Positions 1 to 6,360 of a stretch of 7,182 bases of DNA are shown piece by piece. A model generated the notes under the pieces. That model saw nothing but the letters and a program-made list of their open reading frames with translations, searched no databases and was not told where the DNA came from. The stretch spans positions 1 through 7,182 of the forward strand of contig JBNGDJ010000115.1 in the NCBI GenBank assembly GCA_049974825.1, read 5' to 3'. Source of the stretch: JBKHDT01 sp049974825 (GTDB taxonomy: Bacteria; Pseudomonadota; Gammaproteobacteria; Halothiobacillales; Halothiobacillaceae). The position numbers and the translations under genes are program-made. Position 1 is the first letter of the stretch; the number at the start of each line of letters is the position of its first letter.

Positions 1-160
1 TCATAACAGGTCGAACCGATGCCCCGGCAGGAACCGGCACGGATCATCTCCTTTTGGGCAACTCTGGACGAGGCTTTGCTCGAGTCGATCCAACACCACT
101 GAGGCAGGCAAAGACAGGCCAGCGCCACGCGATCGCGGACATTGCCGGCGTTCACGCCCG

Positions 161-970
161 GTGCCAGCGGTGGGTTCGAGTCACTGGAGCAAATGCGCGG
201 CATGCCTGATTTTTCTGGCCATGGCCATGCCGGCAGACGCGCGCGACACACCGACTCCCCAGCCGGTGGACGTGCTAACCGTCGCCTTTGAAAACGCCAA
301 GGGGGAGAGTGGCCGCCTGTTTCTGAACGGGCAGGGCCTGAGTCGGCTGGAGCTGGACAGGCACAACGCCCACTACCTGCTACTAGATCTGGCCGGGCCG
401 GATGGCTGGATGGTCGACATGGGGAGACAGGTAGTCACAAACGGCCAGGCGCTGCTGTTCTCGGGTGACCGGGTGCCGCTGCGCGTGGTCGACACGGGCC
501 CCGGTCCCGAGCGGTTGGGCGTCCCGACACGACGGGTATCGGTGCGCGATATGGACGATCGGCATTGTGCGACCTACCTGATTGCCGAGACCCTGGCTGA
601 ACGTGATCAGCGACTGCGGGCGACTGGCCGTTTTCTCGCCCGGCTGGCCGTTTCGCCGAGAGAAATCCTGCCGGCGCTCGGACCTCTGGCCGCGGGGCTG
701 ATCAGCAGTTGCGTGCGGGCCGAGCTGGACGCCCTGCCCGCGCTGGTCGAGCGGGGCCTGCCCGTTCAGCGGGCCAACGCCGAGGGCAAGATCACCTTTC
801 AGGTCACGATGCTTGAAGAAAGGACGCTGGAGCCCTGCCTGCTGACGCTGCCGAAAACGTATTCCCGGCGCACACCGGCCCAGGTAGCCGTGGAAGCCAT
901 CCGCGTGCGCCTGTTTGGAAAGGACAAGCCGGATACAGACAAGATCCGGCTGGATCAGTGCCCGCCCTGA
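161..970 (+). CDS. Hypothetical exported (periplasmic) protein, possibly DUF4412/LolA-like
   Basis: I do not recognise this 269-residue protein with confidence. The first ~27 residues form a signal peptide: Lys12, a hydrophobic run (CLIFLAMAMP) and an ADA cleavage motif at 25-27. No lipobox cysteine sits at the cleavage site, so a soluble periplasmic protein is likely. The mature part has an N-terminal beta-rich stretch (about 36-125), a helical middle (136-195) and a C-terminal strand-rich segment ending in a LTLPKTY stretch near 228-234. Cysteines at 136, 184, 226 and 267 could form two disulfides. The beta-helix-beta layout recalls DUF4412 or LolA-like proteins, but that is inference. The start is uncertain: GTG at 161 or GTG at 170, neither with a clear Shine-Dalgarno, though both keep the signal peptide. 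The frame is open upstream to the window edge with no start codon, and that translation does not look coding. The gene converges on nusB and shows no operon partner here. Confidence 0.75.
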   Translation: MPAVGSSHWSKCAACLIFLAMAMPADARDTPTPQPVDVLTVAFENAKGESGRLFLNGQGLSRLELDRHNAHYLLLDLAGPDGWMVDMGRQVVTNGQALLFSGDRVPLRVVDTGPGPERLGVPTRRVSVRDMDDRHCATYLIAETLAERDQRLRATGRFLARLAVSPREILPALGPLAAGLISSCVRAELDALPALVERGLPVQRANAEGKITFQVTMLEERTLEPCLLTLPKTYSRRTPAQVAVEAIRVRLFGKDKPDTDKIRLDQCPP

Positions 971-1096
971 AGCACTTCTGAGCAAGCCCGCAAGGCGTGG
1001 AGAACGGTGGAAAACGCGGGTGCACCACCATAGCCATGATCGGAACACTGAGCGCGAATCAAGGCCCGGCCGACCCCGGCGCAACCAAGTCTCCTG

Positions 1097-1122
1097 GACC
1101 GGGAGCAGCCCGGAACCCGGTC
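1097..1122. repeat. GC-rich inverted repeat overlapping the nusB stop
   Basis: GACCGGG at 1097-1103 pairs with CCCGGTC at 1116-1122 across a 12-nt loop; a competing 5-bp stem uses CCGGG 1099-1103 and CCCGG 1109-1113. It overlaps the nusB stop codon in the gap between two convergent genes. There is no T-run after it on either strand, so it is not a canonical intrinsic terminator. It could stabilise the 3' end of the minus-strand transcript or be chance in GC-rich DNA. Confidence 0.25.
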
Positions 1123-1612
1123 AGCCTCGTCCGCGCCGGGAGCGCGTCTCTCGCACCTCGTCCGGCCGCAGGCGCTGGGCCATCTTGTCCAGCACCCCGT
1201 TGACGAAGCGATGCCCGTCGGTGGCGCCAAACAGCTTGGCCAGCTCGATGCACTCGTTCAGGATCACCGGCCAGGGAATGTCGGGGCAGTCACGCAACTC
1301 GAACACGCCTAGACGCAGGATGGCCCGCTCGATCGGGTCCAGCTCCGCGACCGGGCGGGTGACCACGGGCGCGAACAGCTCGTCCAGCGCCTCGCCCGCC
1401 TCGCTGACGCCACGCACCAGACGCCGAAAATGTTCCAGATCCAGCTTGAGCATGGCCGGATCTTCCATGAACTGCGCTTCCAGCCTGTCCACCGGCGTGC
1501 GGTTGAGCAACTGTTGATACAGTGCCTGCAGGGCCCGCTCCCGGGCTCGCCGGCGCTGCTTTGGCGTCGGTGTCCGGGCGCTGCCTGGGGTCGTGTCCGG
1601 CTCCGCGGTCAT
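1121..1612 (-). CDS. nusB: Transcription antitermination factor NusB
   Basis: NusB pairs with NusE (ribosomal protein S10) and binds boxA RNA in rRNA leaders, letting RNA polymerase read through terminators. The 163-residue product has the all-helical NusB pattern: a basic first helix (RRRARERALQALYQ, about 20-33), the central LDPIERAILRLGVFEL block (91-106), and the conserved C-terminal VILNECIELAK...GHRFVNGVLDKM (116-144). It is longer than the ~139-residue E. coli protein through a proline- and threonine-rich N-terminal extension of about 15 residues and a basic C-terminal tail. The ATG start overlaps the ribH stop as ATGA (1609-1612), which supports this start and suggests translational coupling; no strong independent Shine-Dalgarno is visible. 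The ribH-nusB pairing is common in bacteria. It is the last gene of the minus-strand cluster here; thiL and pgpA, which often follow nusB in gammaproteobacteria, are absent. Confidence 0.96.
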   Translation of the reverse strand: MTAEPDTTPGSARTPTPKQRRRARERALQALYQQLLNRTPVDRLEAQFMEDPAMLKLDLEHFRRLVRGVSEAGEALDELFAPVVTRPVAELDPIERAILRLGVFELRDCPDIPWPVILNECIELAKLFGATDGHRFVNGVLDKMAQRLRPDEVRETRSRRGRG

Positions 1613-2091
1613 TCGCGCACGTCCAGCTGGCGCAGCAGGCTGACCATCTCGATAGCCGCCGTTGCCGCTTCCGCGCCCTTGTTGCCCGCCTTGGTGCCCG
1701 CACGTTCAAAAGCCTGTTCCAGCGTGTCGGTGGTCAGGACGCCGAAGATTACTGGCAGCTCGTAGTCCATCGACACGCTGGCAATGCCCTTGGCCGCCTC
1801 ACCCGCCACATAGTCGAAGTGCGGCGTCGACCCGCGGATGACGGCGCCGAGACAGACAATGGCGTCGAAGTCCTCGGTGGCGGCAGCACGCTGGGCAACC
1901 AGGGGCAACTCGTAGGCACCGGGCACGCGGATGATGGTGATGGACTCCTCGGTGACACCGTGACGCTTGAGGGCATCGACCGCGCCCTTGACCAGGACAT
2001 CTACCACCAGCTCGTTCCAGCGGGTCGCCAGAATGGCAAACCGCGCCGAGTTTTCCGTCAAGTTACCCTCAATCACCCGCACAGAAGACAT
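1609..2091 (-). CDS. ribH: 6,7-dimethyl-8-ribityllumazine synthase
   Basis: RibH condenses 5-amino-6-ribitylamino-uracil with 3,4-dihydroxy-2-butanone 4-phosphate to give 6,7-dimethyl-8-ribityllumazine, the penultimate step of riboflavin synthesis in the cytoplasm. The 160-residue length is typical. Family motifs are complete: FAILATRWNE (18-27, with the aromatic Trp25 at the substrate site), VPGAYELP (56-63), AVIRGSTPHFDYVAGEAAKG (83-102, with the catalytic His91 after the phosphate-binding loop), and FGVLTTDTLEQAFERAG (116-132, with Arg130 for phosphate contact) followed by GNKGAEAA. Its four-carbon substrate is made by the product of the gene just upstream, 20 nt away, so the two consecutive steps are co-encoded. 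The ATG has a good ribosome binding site, and its stop overlaps the nusB start. Confidence 0.97.
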   Translation of the reverse strand: MSSVRVIEGNLTENSARFAILATRWNELVVDVLVKGAVDALKRHGVTEESITIIRVPGAYELPLVAQRAAATEDFDAIVCLGAVIRGSTPHFDYVAGEAAKGIASVSMDYELPVIFGVLTTDTLEQAFERAGTKAGNKGAEAATAAIEMVSLLRQLDVRE

Positions 2092-2096
2092 GGTTT

Positions 2097-2103
2097 CCCC
2101 CTT
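2097..2103 (-). promoter_or_regulatory. Ribosome binding site of ribH
   Basis: On the minus strand AAGGGGG lies 5 nt before the ATG at 2091, within the 20-nt gap after the ribBA stop. It is the clearest Shine-Dalgarno in the window and fixes the ribH start. It suggests ribH is translated on its own initiation rather than relying only on coupling to ribBA. Confidence 0.7.
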
Positions 2104-2111
2104 GCTACGCC

Positions 2112-3215
2112 TCAGTCGTGAATATAGTCGACCACTTCCAGACCGAAGCCGGCCAGGCCGTGGAACCGTTTGGGCGCGCTCATCACGCGCATGCGCCGTA
2201 CGCCGATATCCTGAAGAATCTGCGCTCCGACGCCGTAGGTGCGCAATTCATCCGGCGATTCGCCCTCCTGCCGCGGCAGGCCCATCGACCAGGCGCGAAC
2301 CTTGCGCACCAAGGCCCGGTCATCGGCAGGCGGACGCAGCAGGACCACCACGCCGGTCTCGAAGTCATGCATTTTCGCCAGAACGTCCGCCAGCGGCCAG
2401 CCGCAGTCTTCCGAACGCAGCGACAACAGATCACAGAGCGGGTCATGGACATGGACCCGCACGGCCGTGGGTGTCTCCGGGTCGGGCTGTCCCTTGACGG
2501 CCGCGAAGTGGACCTCGCCGGTGGTCGTGTCGTGGTACACGATCATCCGAAAATCGCCGTTGAGCGTCTGCACCGGGGTTTCGGCCACGCGCTCGATGCT
2601 GCGCTCGTTTTCCATCCGGTAGCGGATCAGCTCTTCGATCGAGCCGATTTTCAGTCCGTGCTCTGCGGCAAAGCGCTCAAGATCCGGGCGGCGCGCCATC
2701 GTGCCATCCTCGTTGAGGATCTCCACGATCACGGCGGCCGATTCCTGCGCGCCGGCCAGCCGGGCCAGGTCGCAGCCAGCCTCGGTATGCCCGGCTCGGG
2801 TCAATACGCCACCCGGACGGGCCATCAGGGGGAAGATGTGCCCCGGCTGGACGATGTCCTCCGGGCTGGCGTCCGGCGCGACCGCGGCTTGCACGGTCCG
2901 GGCCCGGTCAGCCGCGGAGATGCCGGTGGTGACGCCCTCGGCCGCCTCGATGGAAACGGTGAAGGCCGTGGAAAACGCCTCTTCGCCGCCGCGGACCATC
3001 AGGGGCAGGTTGAGGCGCTCGCAGCGCGCCTGGGTGAGCGTCAGGCAGATCAGCCCGCGCCCGTAGCGCGCCATGAAGTTGATGTCTTCGGCGCGCACCT
3101 TTTCGGCGAGCATGAGCAGATCGCCCTCATTTTCCCGGTCCTCGTCGTCGACGATGATGACCATGCGCCCGGCGCGCAGGTCGTCGAGAATCTCTTCAAT
3201 GCCGTGAAAACTCAT
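2112..3215 (-). CDS. ribBA: 3,4-dihydroxy-2-butanone 4-phosphate synthase with degenerate GTP cyclohydrolase II-like domain (RibBX type)
   Basis: The N-terminal domain (about 1-205) converts ribulose 5-phosphate to 3,4-dihydroxy-2-butanone 4-phosphate and formate. It is intact: acidic DDEDRENEGD (23-32), MARYGRGLICLTLT (48-61), GVTTGISAADRA (94-105), PGHIFPL with His126, and RAGHTEAGCDL with His143. The C-terminal half (about 206-367) resembles GTP cyclohydrolase II but is degenerate. Ungapped comparison with my recollection of E. coli RibA puts Asp258, Glu269 and Cys271 where the three zinc cysteines belong, and the HRQEGRNIGL motif is replaced by LRPPADDRAL (293-302). This matches the proteobacterial RibBX variant, so cyclohydrolase activity is unlikely. 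The length is 367 residues. I chose ATG 3215 because the family begins here (MSFHGIEEILDDLRAG); the open frame continues about 70 codons upstream, but that part is arginine- and cysteine-rich non-coding translation and overlaps ptsP. No strong Shine-Dalgarno precedes it. The 82-nt upstream gap is too short for an FMN riboswitch. Confidence 0.94.
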   Translation of the reverse strand: MSFHGIEEILDDLRAGRMVIIVDDEDRENEGDLLMLAEKVRAEDINFMARYGRGLICLTLTQARCERLNLPLMVRGGEEAFSTAFTVSIEAAEGVTTGISAADRARTVQAAVAPDASPEDIVQPGHIFPLMARPGGVLTRAGHTEAGCDLARLAGAQESAAVIVEILNEDGTMARRPDLERFAAEHGLKIGSIEELIRYRMENERSIERVAETPVQTLNGDFRMIVYHDTTTGEVHFAAVKGQPDPETPTAVRVHVHDPLCDLLSLRSEDCGWPLADVLAKMHDFETGVVVLLRPPADDRALVRKVRAWSMGLPRQEGESPDELRTYGVGAQILQDIGVRRMRVMSAPKRFHGLAGFGLEVVDYIHD

Positions 3216-3260
3216 CGGGAAGCTCGGGGGCCTTCGGGTGTCGGAAATTTCGGGAGCGGA

Positions 3261-3269
3261 ATGATACCA
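3261..3269 (-). promoter_or_regulatory. Possible extended -10 promoter for ribBA-ribH-nusB
   Basis: On the minus strand the gap between ptsP and ribBA contains TGGTATCAT (3269 down to 3261), which fits an extended -10 element (TGn followed by TATCAT). It would start transcription near 3254, about 40 nt before the ribBA ATG. No good -35 hexamer lies at 16-18 nt, which extended -10 promoters can tolerate. The alternative is that the rib genes are only read through from ptsP. Confidence 0.3.
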
Positions 3270-3297
3270 CGCGCAGGCGGCGCAAGCGCGCTGCCAC

Positions 3298-5592
3298 TCA
3301 TCGCCCGGCGCGCACCAGCCCCCCGAGCCCGCGCTGCTCCAGCGCCTCGCTGAGCAGGGCACGCACCTCAGCCGGACCCTCGCAGCGCAGGCAGCGCTTG
3401 AGCATCTGCTGGGCCTCGTCGTAGGCAAAGCTGCGAATCACCCACTTGATACGCGGCAGGCTGCCGGCACTCATCGAGAGCGAATGAATCCCCATGCCAA
3501 GCAGCAGCAGCGCGCCCATGGGGTCGCCGGCCAGCTCTCCGCAGACACTGACCGGCTTGCCCTGGCGACGGGCCGCGGCCACGACCTCGCGGATCGCGGC
3601 AATGACGGAAGGGTGCAGGGCGTCGTAGAGACTGGCGACCCGCTCGTTGTTGCGGTCCACCGCCAGCAGGTACTGGGTCAGATCGTTGGTGCCGATGGAT
3701 ACAAAGTCCACCCGCCGGGCGATGGCATCCATCTGGAAAACCACCGAGGGCACCTCGACCATCACGCCGACAGCAGGCCAGGTGACCGGCAGCCCTTCCT
3801 CCGCCAGTTCCTCGAAGGCCTGTTCCAGGTAATAAAGCGCATCCTCCAGCTCGTGGACCGCGCTGATCATCGGCAGCAGGACGCTGAGATTGCCGTGCCC
3901 AAGATCCGCCCGCAGCATGGCGCGCAGCTGGGTGAGGAAGATTTCCGGGTGGTCCAGCACCAGCCGGATGCCGCGCCAGCCGAGGAAGGGGTTGTCCTCG
4001 TTGATCGGAAAATACGACAGCGGCTTGTCCCCGCCGACATCCAGAGTCCGAAGAACGACCGGATGCGGCGCAAAAGTTTCCAGCGCCTCGCGGTAGATCC
4101 GCATCTGCTCGTCCTCGCCCGGGAACTGCTTGCGGATCTGGAATGGCACCTCGGTGCGGTACAGGCCGATCCCCTCCGCCCCGACGTGCACCGACGGCGC
4201 CATGTCCGACAGCAGGCCGATATTGACCAGCATCGACACGCGCACGCCGTCCGGGGTCTGGGCCGGCTCGTCGCGCAGCGCATCAAGCTCGGCGGAAAGA
4301 TCATCTTCTTCGCGCGCCAGCCGGGTCAGCTCGTCGCGCAGCGCACCGCCGGGCCGGATGATCGCCACCCCGCGATAACCGTCGACCACCACCTCCTGGC
4401 CGTCGACGCGGGTGATCGGCAGATCCCCCGCCCCCATCACTGCCGGTACACCCAGCGCCCGGGCGAGAATGGCCAGGTGGGAGGAACCCGAACCGCGGGT
4501 CGAGACAATGCCGACCAGGTTTTCAGTGGGCACTTCGGCCAGGTGCGAGGCCGAAAGATCCTGCCCAACCAGGATGATCCGCTCAGGGAAGGCCGGGCGC
4601 TCACTGGCGTCGAGGGTCAGCTTGGCGAGCACCCGGGCGCCCAGGTCTCGCACATCCTGTGCCCGTTCGCGCAGGTAGGCATCGTTCATCTGATCAAAGA
4701 CCGAGGCATGCTCCCGCACGGTATCCCGCAGGGCCGCCGGAGCCCAGTTCCCCGCACGCACGCGCTCCTGAATGGCCTCCAGAAAGGAACCGCCGCCCAG
4801 CATCATGATGTAGGCATCGAAGAGCACGTCTTCGTCGCCGGCCTGGCTGGCCCGGGCGAAGTCCTCCTTGAGCTGGCGAAATTCCGCCTGCACCGCCGTC
4901 ACGGCCGACTGCAGGCGCGCCAGCTCACCCTCGATATCATCAACCGGACGATCGGGCACCTCGTCGAGCGTTGCGCCCTTCATCATCACCACGGCGGTGC
5001 CAAAAGCGACCCCGGGCGAACCGGGCAGCCCCTGGGCCGTGTAGGCCGAATCGAGCTGTGCCCCCCTGCCCTGCTGACTCAGGCGACTGAGCTCGCCGCT
5101 GGCCTGGGCATGGCGAATCGCGGAGGCCAGCTGGGCGGCCAGCGTAACGAGGAACGATTCCTGGTCGTCCGAAAACCGGCGGGAGAGGCGGTCCTGAACG
5201 ACCAGCACGCCAAGCATCTCGCCGCGCTGGATGATGGGCACGCCGAGAAACGCGTGGTATGGCTCTTCCCCGATATTCTCGATGAACTTGTAACGGGGAT
5301 GCTGCTGGGCGTTTTCAAGGTTGATCGGCTCGGCGCGACGGGCCACCAGGCCCACCAGCCCCTCGTCCAGCCCGAGGCGCACCTTGCCAATGCTTTCCTT
5401 GTGGAGCCCTTCGGTCGCCTGCAGCAAAAGACGCGACTGTGCATCCGGTGCCGCTTCGGGGTCGGTGAGGTAGACGGAGCAGACGGCCACGTCCAACACA
5501 TGACGAACACGTCGGGCGATGACCTCCAGCGCGGTGGCCAGATCCGGCGACTTGCCGACTTCGGTGACGATCTTGCGCAAATGCTCAAGCAT
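3298..5592 (-). CDS. ptsP: Phosphoenolpyruvate-protein phosphotransferase PtsP (enzyme I of PTS-Ntr)
   Basis: PtsP takes phosphate from phosphoenolpyruvate and passes it to NPr (PtsO), then EIIA-Ntr (PtsN), a regulatory relay linked to nitrogen and potassium balance rather than sugar import. The 764 residues carry an N-terminal GAF domain (about 15-160, with EGLVGLVARRAEPINLENAQ and FLGVPIIQRGEMLGVLVVQ), which separates PtsP from sugar-PTS enzyme I. The enzyme I domains follow: the HPr-binding region (about 185-330), the phosphohistidine domain with GSSHLAILARALGVPAVMGA (His372), and the PEP-binding barrel (about 450-745) with GIGLYRTE (Arg479), LRTLDVGGDKP (Arg515), MVEVPS (Glu613), GTNDLTQY (634-641) and VCGELAGDP (Cys684, proton donor). 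All catalytic positions are present. The ATG at 5592 lies 9 nt after the rppH stop, with AGGGAG overlapping the end of rppH as a distant ribosome binding site. In E. coli lgt follows ptsP; here ribBA does. Confidence 0.97.
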   Translation of the reverse strand: MLEHLRKIVTEVGKSPDLATALEVIARRVRHVLDVAVCSVYLTDPEAAPDAQSRLLLQATEGLHKESIGKVRLGLDEGLVGLVARRAEPINLENAQQHPRYKFIENIGEEPYHAFLGVPIIQRGEMLGVLVVQDRLSRRFSDDQESFLVTLAAQLASAIRHAQASGELSRLSQQGRGAQLDSAYTAQGLPGSPGVAFGTAVVMMKGATLDEVPDRPVDDIEGELARLQSAVTAVQAEFRQLKEDFARASQAGDEDVLFDAYIMMLGGGSFLEAIQERVRAGNWAPAALRDTVREHASVFDQMNDAYLRERAQDVRDLGARVLAKLTLDASERPAFPERIILVGQDLSASHLAEVPTENLVGIVSTRGSGSSHLAILARALGVPAVMGAGDLPITRVDGQEVVVDGYRGVAIIRPGGALRDELTRLAREEDDLSAELDALRDEPAQTPDGVRVSMLVNIGLLSDMAPSVHVGAEGIGLYRTEVPFQIRKQFPGEDEQMRIYREALETFAPHPVVLRTLDVGGDKPLSYFPINEDNPFLGWRGIRLVLDHPEIFLTQLRAMLRADLGHGNLSVLLPMISAVHELEDALYYLEQAFEELAEEGLPVTWPAVGVMVEVPSVVFQMDAIARRVDFVSIGTNDLTQYLLAVDRNNERVASLYDALHPSVIAAIREVVAAARRQGKPVSVCGELAGDPMGALLLLGMGIHSLSMSAGSLPRIKWVIRSFAYDEAQQMLKRCLRCEGPAEVRALLSEALEQRGLGGLVRAGR

Positions 5593-5601
5593 TCTGGATG
5601 A

Positions 5602-6135
5602 TCACTCCCTGTCCTGACGCCGGTGCCGGGGCTCGTAGCGTTCGGGCATCTGCGCCTGCGCGCCTTCAAAAATCAGCGGTGCCAGCTGGCTCAGCGCACT
5701 GCGATAAACCGCCCGCTTGAAATAGACCACATCGGAAAGCACCGACCAGTACTCACGCCAGCACCAGTCATCAAATTCAGGCTTGGGGCCGCAAGTCAGA
5801 TCAACCGAATCATCGGGCGCGACCATGCGTAGCAGAAACCATTTCTGCTTCTGGCCAATGCAGACGGGGCGCACCTGACGGCGCACCATGCCGCGCGGCA
5901 GCCGGTAGCGCAGCCAGCCCCGGGTCCAGCCGATGATCTGCACATGGTCACGCTGCAGACCGACCTCCTCGTAGAGCTCGCGGTACATGGCCTCGCGGGG
6001 ATGTTCGTTGCGGTGAATGCCGCCCTGCGGGAACTGCCAGGAATCGTGCCCCGCACGCCGGCCCCAGAAAACCCGGCCTTCCTCGTTGCACAAGATGATG
6101 CCCACATTGGGGCGGAATCCGTCACGATCAATCAC
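5602..6135 (-). CDS. rppH: RNA 5'-pyrophosphohydrolase RppH (Nudix family)
   Basis: RppH converts the 5' triphosphate of transcripts to a monophosphate, exposing them to RNase E and starting mRNA decay. The product is 177 residues, close to 176 in E. coli. It has the family start (IDRDGFRPNVGIILCN), the WQFPQGG signature (33-39) and a complete Nudix box G-x5-E-x7-REL-x-EE-x-GL (Gly38, Glu44, Arg52 to Leu60, with metal-binding glutamates 53, 56 and 57). RPVCIGQKQKWFLL (89-102) and the PEFDDWCWREYW block (119-130) are also typical. The start is taken as GTG at 6135, which reproduces the E. coli and Pseudomonas N-terminus; TTG at 6147 would add four residues. The frame stays open to about 6294, but that extension is not family-like. 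No strong Shine-Dalgarno is visible. It is the first gene of the minus-strand cluster and probably cotranscribed with ptsP. Confidence 0.95.
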   Translation of the reverse strand: MIDRDGFRPNVGIILCNEEGRVFWGRRAGHDSWQFPQGGIHRNEHPREAMYRELYEEVGLQRDHVQIIGWTRGWLRYRLPRGMVRRQVRPVCIGQKQKWFLLRMVAPDDSVDLTCGPKPEFDDWCWREYWSVLSDVVYFKRAVYRSALSQLAPLIFEGAQAQMPERYEPRHRRQDRE

Positions 6136-6360
6136 GATTTCATACAAACTGGTCCGCCGGCAGCCGAGAAGCCACCGACGGGAATGAACAAGTCTGATGC
6201 AGGGCCTGACAGGTCCCGCACGGTCCGGCAAGGCAGCGTCAGCCACAACGCCAGGCGCGCAGGACGCCGCGTGACAGGCACTGATTCGTGCCATCGCTTG
6301 CGTCCGGCGCGGCCATCGCGCATGCTCCCCCGGAATTTTCTACATCATGACAGAAAAATG
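6136..6360. promoter_or_regulatory. Divergent intergenic region between rppH and the HAD hydrolase gene
   Basis: About 225 nt without a credible gene separate two divergent genes, so promoters for both must lie here or inside coding sequence. I see no convincing -35/-10 pair on either strand. Structure that is visible: TGACAG occurs three times in the same orientation (6207, 6272, 6348); GGG-CCTG-A-CAGG-T-CCC forms a dyad at 6202-6217 with one unpaired T; and an AT-rich patch at 6334-6360 contains TTTTCT (6336-6341) and its inverted copy AGAAAA (6352-6357), ending at the start codons of the plus-strand gene. These could be regulator sites or a start-occluding hairpin, but none matches an operator I know. 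Confidence 0.4.

Noticed and set aside
1..180. A minus-strand open frame of about 59 codons ending in TGA at 1-3
   Set aside because: It has no start with a ribosome binding site and no recognisable domain. It could be chance or a short peptide; the region 1-160 otherwise shows nothing I can support.
383..1084. A 233-codon minus-strand open frame opposite the exported protein
   Set aside because: It is in codon register with 161-970. The plus-strand frame has a signal peptide and regular hydrophobic patterning, and the minus-strand one has neither.
2118..3353. A 411-codon plus-strand open frame opposite ribBA
   Set aside because: It is also in codon register antisense to a gene with clear family motifs, and its translation resembles no protein.
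3216..3428. A 71-residue N-terminal extension of RibBA
   Set aside because: The translation is compositionally odd and overlaps the end of ptsP, and the family starts at MSFHGIEEIL.
3484..5601. A 705-codon plus-strand open frame opposite ptsP
   Set aside because: It runs in exact codon register antisense to ptsP. Such frames stay open in GC-rich genes because TTA, CTA and TCA codons are rare. Its translation is rich in His, Gln, Arg and Gly with no domain, while ptsP has all its catalytic motifs.
6136..6294. A 53-residue N-terminal extension of RppH
   Set aside because: RppH orthologues begin at the IDxDGFRPNVG segment, and the extension is cysteine- and arginine-rich non-coding translation.
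5944..6357. A plus-strand extension of the HAD frame back to 5944
   Set aside because: It overlaps rppH on the opposite strand, and the HAD family starts at MKLAIFDLDNT.
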